Positions 7,515-16,955 of a stretch of 64,000 nucleotides of DNA are shown here, piece by piece; position 1 is the first letter of the stretch, and each line of letters begins with the position of its first letter. The position numbers and the translations under genes are program-made. The notes beneath the pieces are model-generated. The model had not been told where the DNA came from, did not search any database, and was given only the letters and a program-made list of their open reading frames with translations. The stretch spans positions 1 through 64,000 of the forward strand of contig NZ_FWXW01000001.1 in assembly GCF_900176335.1 (NCBI RefSeq), read 5' to 3'. This DNA comes from Papillibacter cinnamivorans DSM 12816. GTDB taxonomy: Bacteria > Bacillota > Clostridia > Oscillospirales > Oscillospiraceae.

Positions 7515-7543
7515 CCGCGAGTCATTCATGCAGTGACTCGCGG
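7515..7543. promoter_or_regulatory. Perfect 10-bp inverted repeat between divergent kinase and lipoprotein genes
   Basis: CCGCGAGTCA (7515-7524) and TGACTCGCGG (7534-7543) are exact complements around a 9-base loop, in the 139-base spacer between two divergent starts. A NarL-type regulator dimer site or an RNA hairpin in the kinase leader are both possible. Confidence 0.45.
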
Positions 7544-7608
7544 CACTGTTTCCTCCAAGTCCCATTTATTATAATAAAAGTACCGAATTTGAAAGAGGAG
7601 GTATACCC

Positions 7609-8163
7609 ATGCGCAAAAAGATGACAAAGCCGGGCCTGATCCTGTTGGCGGTATTGATGGCCATCTTTACCGCTTCCTGCGGCGGCAGTGCGGCGACGGC
7701 TGCTCCCACCGGGACGGAAGCCGCCGCGGAGACAACTCCTGCGCCCACGGAAACCCAGGATGTCCAGGTAAATTACAACGAGGATGAGCAGAAAGTGGAG
7801 TTTTCCAGCAAGGACGGAAGTATGCACTATGAAGTTGGCCTGGAAGGAGGCGTCACGATTCCCGACGGGTACCCGACGGAACTTGCGCCTTTGTACCCGG
7901 AAGGTCTTGTTACCCTGGCCGGCTATCAGGACAATGTCTATACCCTGGCCATTGAGACGGACGACGACTTGTCATCCATCTACGATTTTTACAAGGATAA
8001 TCTGACCTTTGACTCCGACGAGCTCTCCCAGAAATCTGACAATATGGTTCTTCTCTCAGGAAAATCGGAAGGCATGGAAATCAGCATGATGGCTAATATC
8101 AATCCCGACAGCGACTCGGAAGGGAATCTGATCACCATCGTCGTGGTAACTGCCGAAGAATAA
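7609..8163 (+). CDS. Secreted lipoprotein of unknown function
   Basis: A 184-residue protein; ATG follows GAAAGAGGAGG. The signal peptide ends in a lipobox (IFTASC), so Cys24 should be lipidated and membrane-anchored. A low-complexity Ala/Thr/Pro spacer (residues ~25-48) leads to a ~130-residue domain beginning VNYNEDEQKVEFSSKDG and containing IPDGYPTELAPLYPEG and a FYKDNL helix. This pattern is seen in uncharacterised Firmicutes lipoproteins whose structure is not known to me. It is divergent from the 7TM kinase, so it may be a target or signal-sensing partner of that system (inference). The SLH gene follows at once. Confidence 0.75.
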   Translation: MRKKMTKPGLILLAVLMAIFTASCGGSAATAAPTGTEAAAETTPAPTETQDVQVNYNEDEQKVEFSSKDGSMHYEVGLEGGVTIPDGYPTELAPLYPEGLVTLAGYQDNVYTLAIETDDDLSSIYDFYKDNLTFDSDELSQKSDNMVLLSGKSEGMEISMMANINPDSDSEGNLITIVVVTAEE

Positions 8164-8187
8164 AATCAAATGAAAAGAGGGAAAACG

Positions 8188-10377
8188 ATGACCGGAAAAC
8201 GGAGAAAGGTTTTTGCACAAAAATGGCTTTCCGCAGCTTTGGCCCTGGTTCTGTCCCTGTCGCTGCTGTCCGCCGGCTTCGCGGCAGCCGCGGTGGATGA
8301 GCCCAGCAGCTGGGCTCTGGCGGAAGTGGAGGAGGCGCGCGCAAACGGCCTTGTTACCCCCGCGGCGGACGGTAACTACCTTGGGAATATCACCAGAGTT
8401 CTCTTCTGCATGCAGATCGTGAATATGGTGGAGACGGCGACAGGCTCCTCTGTTGCCCTCACCATTACAAATCCATTCGGCGACGTGGATAACGTTTACG
8501 TGACCAAGGCATATCAGATGGGTATCGTCAACGGGAAAGCCGCCGGAGTTTTTGATCCCCTGGCTTTTATCACCCGTCAGGAGATCGCCGCCATGATGAT
8601 GCGCGCCGCCCGGGTGCTGGATTCCATGGAGGGGAAGTCCTATGCCGCCCTTTCCGGGACGGATTCCCTCGTTTTTGCCGACCAGGATCAGATCGGCTCC
8701 TGGGCCCTATCCGACGTACGGCTGTTAAACGGCCTGGAAATCATGAAAGGCGTTGGCGGGAATCGGATCAATCCTCTGGGAAACACCACGGTACAGGAGA
8801 GCATTCTCCTGGTAAACAGGCTCTATAAGGGCTTATTGGCATCTCCTGTAACAGGCGGTACGACGGAAAACACGGCGCCGGAAGCTTTGTCAAATCCTGT
8901 AGAATTCACTGTGCAGGAGCAGACGGAGTTGATCATCTCCGCCGATCAGCTGGCGTCCGACGTGGACGGGGATATCCTGGAGGTTGTGAAGATCAACGGA
9001 CAGATCAACCCTTATTCCACGGTCTACGGCACCGCGGAGCTCACGACGGACGGGAGGATCCGGTATGTTTCCGGCGACGTGTCCTCCAATTCCATAGACG
9101 ACTTTGTCGTCACCGTGTCCGACGGTACGGACCTGACCCATATCAACATCCGCGTCAACGTGACCTATAAGCTGGTGCTGGTTCTGACGCCCACCGTTTC
9201 CAGCGTGAGCGTCACCGGGGACGCAAAGCTGAACGGGACCCTGGCGGCAAGCATGATCGCCTATTTCGGAGGAGTGCCGACATCCCCGCCGACACTCTCC
9301 TATCAGTGGATGTCCTCCTCCGCGGCGGACGGAACCTACGCGGATATATCCGGTGCAACCTCGTCCTCCTATACGCTCTGCCTGGAGGATGTGGGGAAAT
9401 ACATCAAACTTCGGGTAACGGCTTCCGGTTCGGCCGGCGGCAGCGCACTGAGCGCTGCAGTCGGTCCCGCGACCTACGGGTTTGCGGGCGGCACCGGCAC
9501 CGCCTCGTCTCCCTATCAGATAGCCACGGAGGACCAGCTTCTTCTCCTGAACACGATCCCCACGGAAAATATGTACTTCGGCCTTGCATCGAACATCACT
9601 CTACCGCAAAACGCCTGGATCAGGACGGAGTTTGACGGAACCCTCTATGGCTACGGGAAAACCGTGACGCTGAACATCACATCCGCTCCCGGCAACTATG
9701 TGGGCCTCTTTTCCCAGACGGGAAGCGCTTCCCGGGTGGACCGCGTCGTGGTATCCGGCAGAATTGCCAGCGGATACCACTGCGTGGGTGGGATCGCCGG
9801 CAGAAATGACGGCATGATCTATATGTGCTTTTCGGAAGCGGAAATTTCAGGCGAAAACTATGTGGGAGGTCTGGCAGGACTCAACATCGGAGTCGTTACC
9901 CGCTCCTCCGGCACGTCCTCCGTAAGCGGGGGCATGTATGTCGGCGGCATCGCCGGTGAGAACAAGGGAACCGTTTCCCGCTGCGTCAGTGGTATGTCCG
10001 TAGCCGCCGACAATATGGCGGGCGGCGCCGTGGGGTACAATCACTCGGCTGGAACGGTGATTTACTGTAAATCCTTAACGGCGGTAACGGCAGACGGTAA
10101 CGAGGGCGGCCTCGTAGGCTGGAATGAGGGCACCGTAGCGGACAGTTACTCCGTCGGCCTCGTCTCAGGCACGGGAATTATGGGCGGCCTTGTGGGAAAC
10201 AACAGCGGCGGAAGCATTTCCCGTTGCTATTACGACAAGGAGACCTCCGGCCAGAGCGATGCGGGAAAAGGAATCCCCAAAACCACCGCGGAGATGAAGA
10301 CCCAGGCGACATTCTCCGGCTGGGATTTCTCAACCATCTGGGGCATCACCACCGGTAATTACCCATATGTGAGATAA
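8188..10377 (+). CDS. SLH-domain surface protein with cadherin-like, Ig-like and GLUG repeats
   Basis: A 729-residue protein. ATG 8188 is preferred over 8170 because AAAGAGGG precedes it. The signal peptide ends near SAGFAAAA. Three SLH units (about 30-80, 90-140, 150-205; for example AYQMGIVNGKAAGVFDPLAF) should bind pyruvylated secondary cell-wall polymer. Next come a cadherin/tandem-95-like domain (about 215-325, DVDGDILEV), an Ig-like domain (about 325-425, LSYQWMSSSAADGTY) and at least six GLUG repeats (about 505-680, GGIAGRNDG, GGLAGLN, GGLVGWNEG). The architecture is that of a cell-surface adhesin or matrix protein. A strong terminator follows at 10452. Confidence 0.85.
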   Translation: MTGKRRKVFAQKWLSAALALVLSLSLLSAGFAAAAVDEPSSWALAEVEEARANGLVTPAADGNYLGNITRVLFCMQIVNMVETATGSSVALTITNPFGDVDNVYVTKAYQMGIVNGKAAGVFDPLAFITRQEIAAMMMRAARVLDSMEGKSYAALSGTDSLVFADQDQIGSWALSDVRLLNGLEIMKGVGGNRINPLGNTTVQESILLVNRLYKGLLASPVTGGTTENTAPEALSNPVEFTVQEQTELIISADQLASDVDGDILEVVKINGQINPYSTVYGTAELTTDGRIRYVSGDVSSNSIDDFVVTVSDGTDLTHINIRVNVTYKLVLVLTPTVSSVSVTGDAKLNGTLAASMIAYFGGVPTSPPTLSYQWMSSSAADGTYADISGATSSSYTLCLEDVGKYIKLRVTASGSAGGSALSAAVGPATYGFAGGTGTASSPYQIATEDQLLLLNTIPTENMYFGLASNITLPQNAWIRTEFDGTLYGYGKTVTLNITSAPGNYVGLFSQTGSASRVDRVVVSGRIASGYHCVGGIAGRNDGMIYMCFSEAEISGENYVGGLAGLNIGVVTRSSGTSSVSGGMYVGGIAGENKGTVSRCVSGMSVAADNMAGGAVGYNHSAGTVIYCKSLTAVTADGNEGGLVGWNEGTVADSYSVGLVSGTGIMGGLVGNNSGGSISRCYYDKETSGQSDAGKGIPKTTAEMKTQATFSGWDFSTIWGITTGNYPYVR

Positions 10378-10451
10378 TTTGCGGTAAAGATGCTTTTTCT
10401 TTATAGAATATCGCATTTTTCTCTTTGCAGCAACCGATGATGAATCAATAG

Positions 10452-10487
10452 AAAAGCCCCGTGCAGCGGAAGCGGCACGGGGCTTTT
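10452..10487. terminator. Bidirectional rho-independent terminator
   Basis: AAAAGCCCCGTGC (10452-10464) and its exact complement ending in CTTTT, around a ~10-base loop, lie between two convergent SLH genes. T-runs on both strands suit termination both ways. Confidence 0.88.
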
Positions 10488-10503
10488 GCATTTCAGGAAT
10501 GAT

Positions 10504-13500
10504 TCAGCAGGTCCACTGCGCTCCCGGGGTTTCGGCCTTGAGCTTCAGCTCCCAGGTGATCTTTGCCGTTTGCTCGTTGGTTATATTGTTCTTCGGCAGG
10601 AATGTCCCATCCGTATAGCCATTGAAAAATCCGAGGCGGACAGCCTGCTCCAGTGTTGTTACAGCATAGGCGCTTACCGTTGCCCGGTCGCTGAACAGGG
10701 CAAGGGTCCCGGTTGTGTTCATCGGAATGAGACGCTTGTTTCCCAGGCCGAAAGCGCGCATCAGCATCGCGGCAGCGTCCTGCCGTGTGATGAGTGCTCC
10801 CGGCTGGAAGGTGGTGGCCGAAGTACCGTTGATAATGCCGCACTGATAGGCAATCTTCATACCCGTTAAGTTCGGATCGTCAGCCTTGACGTCGGTGAAA
10901 GGAAATCCTGTTTTCACCGTATCGAGAGCGGTTAATCCCAGAGCATTTACAATGGCGGCTGAGAACTCCGCGCGGGTTGTATATTTTCCCGCCGGGAAAT
11001 TTCCTTGTGCGTCCAGCCGGAGAATGCCGTTATTCACCGTTGCCGCGATATAACCCGCGGCCCATTTGGGAAGAGCCGCAGTGTTTCGGATGGTGACGGG
11101 AGCTCTTACCGATGTGTTTCGATATACCGCGGGGCTGGCCTTATATTGTCCCATAATTGACTCGTCCAGAGGGCTGACTACGAAACGGTCGCTGTGATTT
11201 TTCATGAGCTCCATCTGGAATTCGATATCGAATACACTCAAATCCTCATCCGTGAGTTCGTCCAGATTATATATGATGGGAGCGGGAGGGGAGTAAGGCG
11301 GGTTTTCCAGCGGAATTCCTTCCAGCGTAAGCCCTGAAACGATATGACGCATAGCGAAGATATCTCGGACTCCTGCGGTGTTCCCATTTTCCTCAATGAT
11401 GCTTTCCCCGGCGGATTCGCTGGTTACCGTGTAAGAAATGGGGATTCCCGAAAACGCGCTGATATCTGTTCCCGCCGGGAGGATATAGACCCGATTTGTC
11501 TTTACCACTGTTTCCGCACGGGAAACAGGTGCTCCCGTTGCATCCTGGGTGATATTGATCTCCTGCACAGACATGGTTTCCGGTACTCCGGGCTTAATTT
11601 CTTCCCAGCGCCAGCGGTATTCTCCGGAAGTGAAGGTCCCTTCGGACGTGCTGTATACGTCGGCTGCACCGATCTGAAGATCCGGCGCGTCTTTCTTTTC
11701 ATAGAGCAGAACAGGGAAAGGGTTGTCGGGATAGTACTCGAAATGGTTCGGATAACGCATATTGGCCGCGGGGAATTTGACATATCCCAGATCCTGAATG
11801 GGAAGTAACCCCTGCACAAAGTCGACCGGTACCGCTCCAAGTGCATAGTAGATCTTTGCCGATGCCTTATAAGCTCTGCTGCCGCCCTTATTCACAGCGA
11901 CAACCCGGAGCAGGACGTTGTGCTGAATGCCGATGGTGTTGCCGTTTAGGTCCTCGATTGCTACTTGCTGATCCTCCGTCATGCGCCGGACGAAAACGTG
12001 GTGCTCCGTTGCCCAGCCTCCTGCGCCCGTAGACTCGTAAGTGCCGTAGACAAAGCCGTCAACGTTGATTTGCCAGCGCAGCTCATTGTTGGGTTTGATG
12101 TTGTAATTCCCCATGTCGCCCATGAGGGAAGTCACAAAGTAGCCGGTCTTTTTCAGCGAATATTCTGTTATGTCCCGTTTTGCGCTGAACGTTGCCTTTT
12201 CCGTCGCTTTAGTACTGATATCCGTTGAATAAACCGTAACGTCGCCCTCGTAATAGATTCGCTTGGCGGTGTCGAACTGAACCTCGGTGTTTGGAACGTC
12301 AAGCACTGTGAGATCAGGCCCGGAAAGCGTGGTGAACTCTACGGTGTCCTCAAAGAAATCGCCCCGTATTTTGCTGTTGCCGTAAAAATCGCTTTGACCC
12401 GGTTCCTTGCTTCTGCCGAAGGGGGTAACGCTTTGGATCAGGTCTGTCTCCCCCTGAAATCCCGGCGCCCGTATCTTGATGCTATCACCTCGCTGAACAT
12501 CGATTCCGTTTGTATAGCCCAAATTCTTCAGCGCTGCGCTCAAAGTATTGTACTGGGAGGCTGGCACATAATTTAAGAAGTTCGCTAAATCCAGGGAAAT
12601 ACAGCCATTGGCGTCTGTTTTCAAGGGAATTTTCAGGTCTGGATTTTGGTTTTGGCCGCCAAGAGGATCATTCCCATTCCTATAATACCAGATTTCGAGG
12701 TCCCGGTTGGCGAAGGGCAGCTTGTCACTGAAGGGAAGTGCGTTGGGAGCCGAGGTTCCCGCCAGACGTTTTGTCATGGCGGCTATGTTGATTCTGTCCT
12801 GATAAACGCAGAGTCTGCTGAAGTAGAAAATGACGTCGTCAGATGCCCGAAAGCTTTTATTCCGCTCAATAATAGGTATCTGTATGTTAATGAGATTGGT
12901 TCTGTCGTCCATGATCGTAACGAATGCATTCACAACAAAGTCGACGCCGTAATTCATGGTGGTGTCTGTGATATCCGCGTAACCGTATAAACCCAGGCGG
13001 AGCTGGGCTCCGAAGACGTCAACGTCCAGAATTTCCAACCCAACCAGGGGTGTGATGTAAAGACCCGCGTGGATATACCCCATAGGGTCGCACTCTGCTC
13101 CGAAATATTTATCAAAGCCGGTATTCACATGAAAGGACGTGGGTATGCCGAATTTTGTTTTTCCATATACCGAAGCGTTTGCAACGATTCCTTCCTCGGC
13201 CCGGATCGTCAGCGTGATATTCCCATCCATATCCACCACAAGGAATACGCCCATGCGTACGTTTCCCAGTCCCGCAATAGGAACATTTACCGCGAAAACC
13301 GGCAGGTAAAGCTCCTCCTGGATAGCCACATCGAACATGATGTTCAGGTCAATGAACTGCGCTGCGTTTACAAATCCGAACTCATATCCGTCAAAAAGAG
13401 AATATTCCGCAACGATCCCCGGGCTGACGCCGATTGCGCCTGAAAGCGAAAGCTTCACCTTGCCGCTGCCGGGTTTTCCAAAGGGAGTGAATTCATAGAC

Positions 13501-14028
13501 TCCGTCGTATTCGTAAATCCTGCTTCCCCGGTCGCTGAAAATACCGTAGATCTGATTCATAAGGGTACTGTTGGTGCCGCTCATGATTTTAGTGCTTTCT
13601 CCGGAATTGGATTGTGAAATATACTGGGCCACGGAAATTCCCTTGACGGTATAATCCGTGATATTGGCTGCGTTTGGCAGAATCACCTGATGAGGAATGG
13701 TAAATTCGGAAAAAAGTTCGGCCATGGTGGGTTTTGTCGTAAGATAGGTTCCGTCCGGATTTACCTTCAGGATTTTAAGACTTCTTTGGTTTTCCCGGTC
13801 CACAAGTACGTCTCCCGCGGCAAGGCTTGTTCCGGGGATTTTTACGCCGCTTTCAGTTCCCGTAGCAACAGACAGATCCAAAAATTTAATACGGCTGTTG
13901 TATTGGTAGCTGACTCCATTGAGCGTTTCCGGAACTGTCTCAACGGCAGCGTCCGCCGTTGGTGCGAACCCAGGTGTTACCAAGATGAGAGCTAAGACGA
14001 TAATCAAAGCAATAATCCGTTTAACCAT
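10504..14028 (-). CDS. Large SLH-domain surface protein (C-terminal SLH)
   Basis: A 1174-residue protein. ATG 14028 has AGAAGG just upstream; upstream TTG/GTG codons to 14043 are less likely. The signal peptide is hydrophobic (IIALIIVLALILVTPGF) and ends near ADAA. Residues ~30-980 form beta-rich domains I cannot assign; they contain ordered beta strands, YGYADITDTTMNYGV-like segments and several presumed Ig-type modules. Three SLH units close the protein (about 985-1170, GIINGTSATTFQPGALITRQ, LGFFNGYTDGTFLPKNNIT). It is anchored from the C-terminus, opposite in polarity to its convergent neighbour. A structural S-layer or surface-display role is inferred. Confidence 0.82.
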   Translation of the reverse strand: MVKRIIALIIVLALILVTPGFAPTADAAVETVPETLNGVSYQYNSRIKFLDLSVATGTESGVKIPGTSLAAGDVLVDRENQRSLKILKVNPDGTYLTTKPTMAELFSEFTIPHQVILPNAANITDYTVKGISVAQYISQSNSGESTKIMSGTNSTLMNQIYGIFSDRGSRIYEYDGVYEFTPFGKPGSGKVKLSLSGAIGVSPGIVAEYSLFDGYEFGFVNAAQFIDLNIMFDVAIQEELYLPVFAVNVPIAGLGNVRMGVFLVVDMDGNITLTIRAEEGIVANASVYGKTKFGIPTSFHVNTGFDKYFGAECDPMGYIHAGLYITPLVGLEILDVDVFGAQLRLGLYGYADITDTTMNYGVDFVVNAFVTIMDDRTNLINIQIPIIERNKSFRASDDVIFYFSRLCVYQDRINIAAMTKRLAGTSAPNALPFSDKLPFANRDLEIWYYRNGNDPLGGQNQNPDLKIPLKTDANGCISLDLANFLNYVPASQYNTLSAALKNLGYTNGIDVQRGDSIKIRAPGFQGETDLIQSVTPFGRSKEPGQSDFYGNSKIRGDFFEDTVEFTTLSGPDLTVLDVPNTEVQFDTAKRIYYEGDVTVYSTDISTKATEKATFSAKRDITEYSLKKTGYFVTSLMGDMGNYNIKPNNELRWQINVDGFVYGTYESTGAGGWATEHHVFVRRMTEDQQVAIEDLNGNTIGIQHNVLLRVVAVNKGGSRAYKASAKIYYALGAVPVDFVQGLLPIQDLGYVKFPAANMRYPNHFEYYPDNPFPVLLYEKKDAPDLQIGAADVYSTSEGTFTSGEYRWRWEEIKPGVPETMSVQEINITQDATGAPVSRAETVVKTNRVYILPAGTDISAFSGIPISYTVTSESAGESIIEENGNTAGVRDIFAMRHIVSGLTLEGIPLENPPYSPPAPIIYNLDELTDEDLSVFDIEFQMELMKNHSDRFVVSPLDESIMGQYKASPAVYRNTSVRAPVTIRNTAALPKWAAGYIAATVNNGILRLDAQGNFPAGKYTTRAEFSAAIVNALGLTALDTVKTGFPFTDVKADDPNLTGMKIAYQCGIINGTSATTFQPGALITRQDAAAMLMRAFGLGNKRLIPMNTTGTLALFSDRATVSAYAVTTLEQAVRLGFFNGYTDGTFLPKNNITNEQTAKITWELKLKAETPGAQWTC

Positions 14029-14357
14029 AATCCTTCTCACCAACTTATTTTAAATTTATACCGCTTCCGGATCCAGATACCCATGCTCTCATTATATAAC
14101 GTGATCTGGGATTAGAGTAGACGCTGTTATATCCGCGATAGTAATGAAAATCATACTTTTTCATGAGAGGGAGCAAGTTAGATGATTTTATCAAATGGTT
14201 TTCAGAAGTTTCATGCATTGTTCAAAAAATATTCAACTTTTCCGAATATAGTTTGCTTAAACAAAAGGGATCTCGGCAAACCACTTCTTGCCGATAGATA
14301 TAACCGGCTGGCTCCCGTTTTCCGTATTCAGCCGGTGGAAGAACCAGAAAGGAGCGT
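14029..14357. other. Divergent intergenic region, no gene seen
   Basis: This 329-base AT-rich spacer between the large SLH gene (minus) and the glycosyltransferase gene (plus) holds promoter-like TATAAT on the minus strand near 14094 and a small perfect hairpin ACCGGCTG/CAGCCGGT at 14303-14336 close to the glycosyltransferase ribosome site. No ORF or known RNA was recognised. Confidence 0.5.
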
Positions 14358-15428
14358 ATGATGCAGAAGATTGCGCTGATACCGGCGTACGAGCCAGGGG
14401 AAGAACTCCCGGAAATAACGCGCAGGCTTTGCGTTTCCGGATTTTTGCCTGTCGTAGTGGATGACGGCAGCGGGGAAGCGTATCTTCCGGTATTCTGCCG
14501 TGCGGGATTCTATGCTTCTCTTCTCACCCACGAGAAAAACCGCGGAAAGGGCCGCGCTTTGAAAACGGGTCTTTCCTTCATCCGGGAGGAATACCCGGAT
14601 GCGGACGTGATCGTAACCCTGGACGCCGACGGGCAGCACAGCGTGGAGGACGCCCTGCGTGTGAGCGGGGAAGCCCTGCGCAGCAGGGGGGCTCTCGTAC
14701 TGGGCTGCCGCAATTTTGAAAACGGCGTTCCGGCCAGAAGCTTTCTGGGCAACAGCATCACAAGGCTGGTCTACCGCCTTTCCACCGGGCGCCGCGTCAG
14801 CGATACCCAGACGGGCCTGCGTGCCTTTACGCCGGACCTGATTCCCTTTCTTTTGAGTGTGGAAGGGGAACGGTATGAGTACGAAATGAATGTCCTGCTG
14901 GAATGCTCCCGCCGGGAGATTCCCATGAAAGAGGTTCCCATTCAGACGATATATTTGGACGGCAATTCCGCCTCCCATTTTAACACCCTCAGGGACTCCT
15001 TCCGCGTTTACCGGGAGATCTTCAAATTTGCCGCCTCCTCCTTCATCGGATTTATAACCGATTACGGCGTTTACAGCCTTCTTGCATATCTCACAACGGG
15101 TCTCGGTGCTCCCGGTATCCCCATTTCCAATATCTCGGCGCGCGCGGTCAGCGCTGCCGTGAATTTCACCATCAACCGAAAGCTGGTCTTTAAAAGCGAA
15201 GTTTCCCCGGTAAAAGCGGCGGCGCAGTATTTTACCCTGGCGGCCTGTATTTTGGCCGGAAACACACTGCTTCTGAGCTATCTTGTCAATGATTTGGGCG
15301 CCAATCGGTATCTGGCGAAGCTTTTAACCGAGGTCACCTTCTTTTCCGTCAGCTGGATCGTTCAGAAATTCGTGATCTTCCGAAAAAAAAGGCCCGCGGA
15401 CGGCAAAACCGGGGTCCGGACGGAATGA
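14358..15428 (+). CDS. Glycosyltransferase family 2 fused to a GtrA-type membrane domain
   Basis: A 356-residue protein; ATG follows AGAAAGGAG. Residues 1-220 are a GT-A fold transferase of the dolichol-phosphate mannosyltransferase group: PAYEPGEEL, VVVDDGSG, KNRGKGRALKTG, and the DxD nucleotide-metal site in VTLDADGQHS; SDTQTGLRAF is also typical. Residues ~225-345 are a GtrA-like domain of four membrane helices, ending ...WIVQKFVIFRKK. GtrA proteins flip or move polyprenyl-linked sugars, so the fusion probably makes and handles a lipid-linked sugar for wall or exopolysaccharide glycans. It is the first gene of a three-gene operon with the next two. Confidence 0.88.
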   Translation: MMQKIALIPAYEPGEELPEITRRLCVSGFLPVVVDDGSGEAYLPVFCRAGFYASLLTHEKNRGKGRALKTGLSFIREEYPDADVIVTLDADGQHSVEDALRVSGEALRSRGALVLGCRNFENGVPARSFLGNSITRLVYRLSTGRRVSDTQTGLRAFTPDLIPFLLSVEGERYEYEMNVLLECSRREIPMKEVPIQTIYLDGNSASHFNTLRDSFRVYREIFKFAASSFIGFITDYGVYSLLAYLTTGLGAPGIPISNISARAVSAAVNFTINRKLVFKSEVSPVKAAAQYFTLAACILAGNTLLLSYLVNDLGANRYLAKLLTEVTFFSVSWIVQKFVIFRKKRPADGKTGVRTE

Positions 15429-15444
15429 AAGAGAGGAAGCTTCC

Positions 15445-16392
15445 TTGAAAATATTAAAAAAGCCCTACGTATGGGCGGCTTTGTTTTCCGTTCTTCTGGC
15501 GGGCTTCACTCTTTTTGTTCTTTTGGACACTTTCGCCATTTCCAGGGTATATGTGGTGGTGGTGGGGGACAGCTCACAGGGTTCGGAGGATGCGGAGCTT
15601 TCGGTTACGGATGAGTCTTCCGCGCCCGTCTCCTCCGATGGATCGCAGGAGGACGCGGCGGTAACCGAAAATTCCTACTCCGACGGGAATATTACGATCA
15701 CCATCTCTGAATACAAAAAGTATAACACCACGATCTATGTGGCGGACGTGGTCCTCTCCGATCCCGACGCGCTTAAAACCGCCTTTGCGGAGAGCAGCTA
15801 CGGAAAGAACGTCACGGAAAAAACCTCCGCCGTCGCGGAGGAGACCGGCGCCATCCTCGCGATAAACGGAGACTTTTACGGCGCCAGAAATTCAGGCTAT
15901 GTGATCCGCAACGGCGTTTTGTACCGGGATACCTCCGCCGGTTCCTCCCAGGAGGATCTGGTGATTAATCAGGACGGGTCTTTTGAGATTGTGAAGGAAG
16001 GGTCCGTCTCCGCCGCGCAGCTTCTGGAAGATGGGGCGCAGCAGGTTCTGTCCTTCGGCCCGGGGCTTCTGCAGGACGGCGAGATAACCGTGACGAAAAG
16101 CGAAGAAGTGGATAAGGCCATGACCAGCAATCCCCGTACGGCCGTTGGGATCATTGACAGCCTGCATTACGTCTTCGTGGTATCCGACGGCAGGACAAGT
16201 GAGAGCGAAGGCCTTACCCTTTACGAGCTGGCCTCCTTTCTCCAGGGCCTCGGCGTTCAGACCGCCTATAACCTGGACGGCGGCGGCTCTTCCACCATGG
16301 TATTTTGCGGCTCCGTAATCAACAATCCCACCACGGACGGCAAAACCATCCGGGAAAGGAGCGTGAGCGATATTGTCTATATCGGGTACTGA
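15445..16392 (+). CDS. NAGPA-type phosphodiester glycosidase domain protein
   Basis: A 315-residue protein with a TTG start preceded by AGAGGAAG. One N-terminal membrane anchor (ALFSVLLAGFTLFVLL) is followed by a Ser/Asp-rich stalk. The extracellular domain (~80-315) has the hallmarks of the phosphodiester alpha-GlcNAcase (NAGPA) family: ILAINGDFYGARN, NPRTAVGI and NLDGGGSSTMVF. In Firmicutes, proteins of this family are linked with exopolysaccharide and wall glycan maturation. It is 16 bases after the glycosyltransferase, so its substrate is probably the glycan made there (inference). Confidence 0.85.
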   Translation: MKILKKPYVWAALFSVLLAGFTLFVLLDTFAISRVYVVVVGDSSQGSEDAELSVTDESSAPVSSDGSQEDAAVTENSYSDGNITITISEYKKYNTTIYVADVVLSDPDALKTAFAESSYGKNVTEKTSAVAEETGAILAINGDFYGARNSGYVIRNGVLYRDTSAGSSQEDLVINQDGSFEIVKEGSVSAAQLLEDGAQQVLSFGPGLLQDGEITVTKSEEVDKAMTSNPRTAVGIIDSLHYVFVVSDGRTSESEGLTLYELASFLQGLGVQTAYNLDGGGSSTMVFCGSVINNPTTDGKTIRERSVSDIVYIGY

Positions 16393-16777
16393 CAGAAAAC
16401 GTGCCTTTCGCTCCATGCGGAGCTATTTGATGCTCGCCCTGTTCTGCGCCTTTTTCAGCTTTGTCTATGAACGCTTCAGCCACGGCGTCTATTCGGATTT
16501 CATGGTGTACCTTTTCCTGCTTCCCCTCCTGGGCGGAGTCCTGCCCTTCGCCGGGATTGCCCTTCTCAAATCCCCGTATCCCGGCAGGGTCTCTCGGAAT
16601 CTTTACAACTCCGGCATAGCCGCCCTCACCGTGGGCAGCTGCATGAGCGGCGTCCTGGAGATATACGGCACTGACTCCCCGTATATCCCGGTCTACTGGA
16701 CAGCGGGTATCCTTCTGGCCATTTCGGGAACGGCCGCATATTTTTGGGCGGTTTTTCATCCTCAAAGGAAAACATGA
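16373..16777 (+). CDS. Small four-helix membrane protein
   Basis: A 134-residue frame from TTG 16373, overlapping the preceding gene by 20 bases; ATG 16415 is an alternative start. Four hydrophobic segments are visible: YLMLALFCAFFSFVYE, YLFLLPLLGGVLPFAGIALL, GIAALTVGSCMSGVL and WTAGILLAISGTAAYFWAV. No motif identifies a family. Its coupling to the glycosidase gene points to the same glycan pathway. A weak large-loop repeat (GACCCCGGAGC / GCTCTGGGGTC, 16799-16863) lies after it. Confidence 0.65.
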   Translation: MSISGTDRKRAFRSMRSYLMLALFCAFFSFVYERFSHGVYSDFMVYLFLLPLLGGVLPFAGIALLKSPYPGRVSRNLYNSGIAALTVGSCMSGVLEIYGTDSPYIPVYWTAGILLAISGTAAYFWAVFHPQRKT

Positions 16778-16955
16778 AGTGCAATTAATAGGAATAGGGA
16801 CCCCGGAGCGGGCATAGATGTGACAATTCACGCATTTATGCATAAAAAACAGCTCTGGGGTCTTTTCATATGCCGTTTTCTAGTTTATGATGTTCTGGAC
16901 GGCTAAAGATTCATCTTCACATTCCGGAAATTCCGGCGGGTAAGGAGGGCATATT

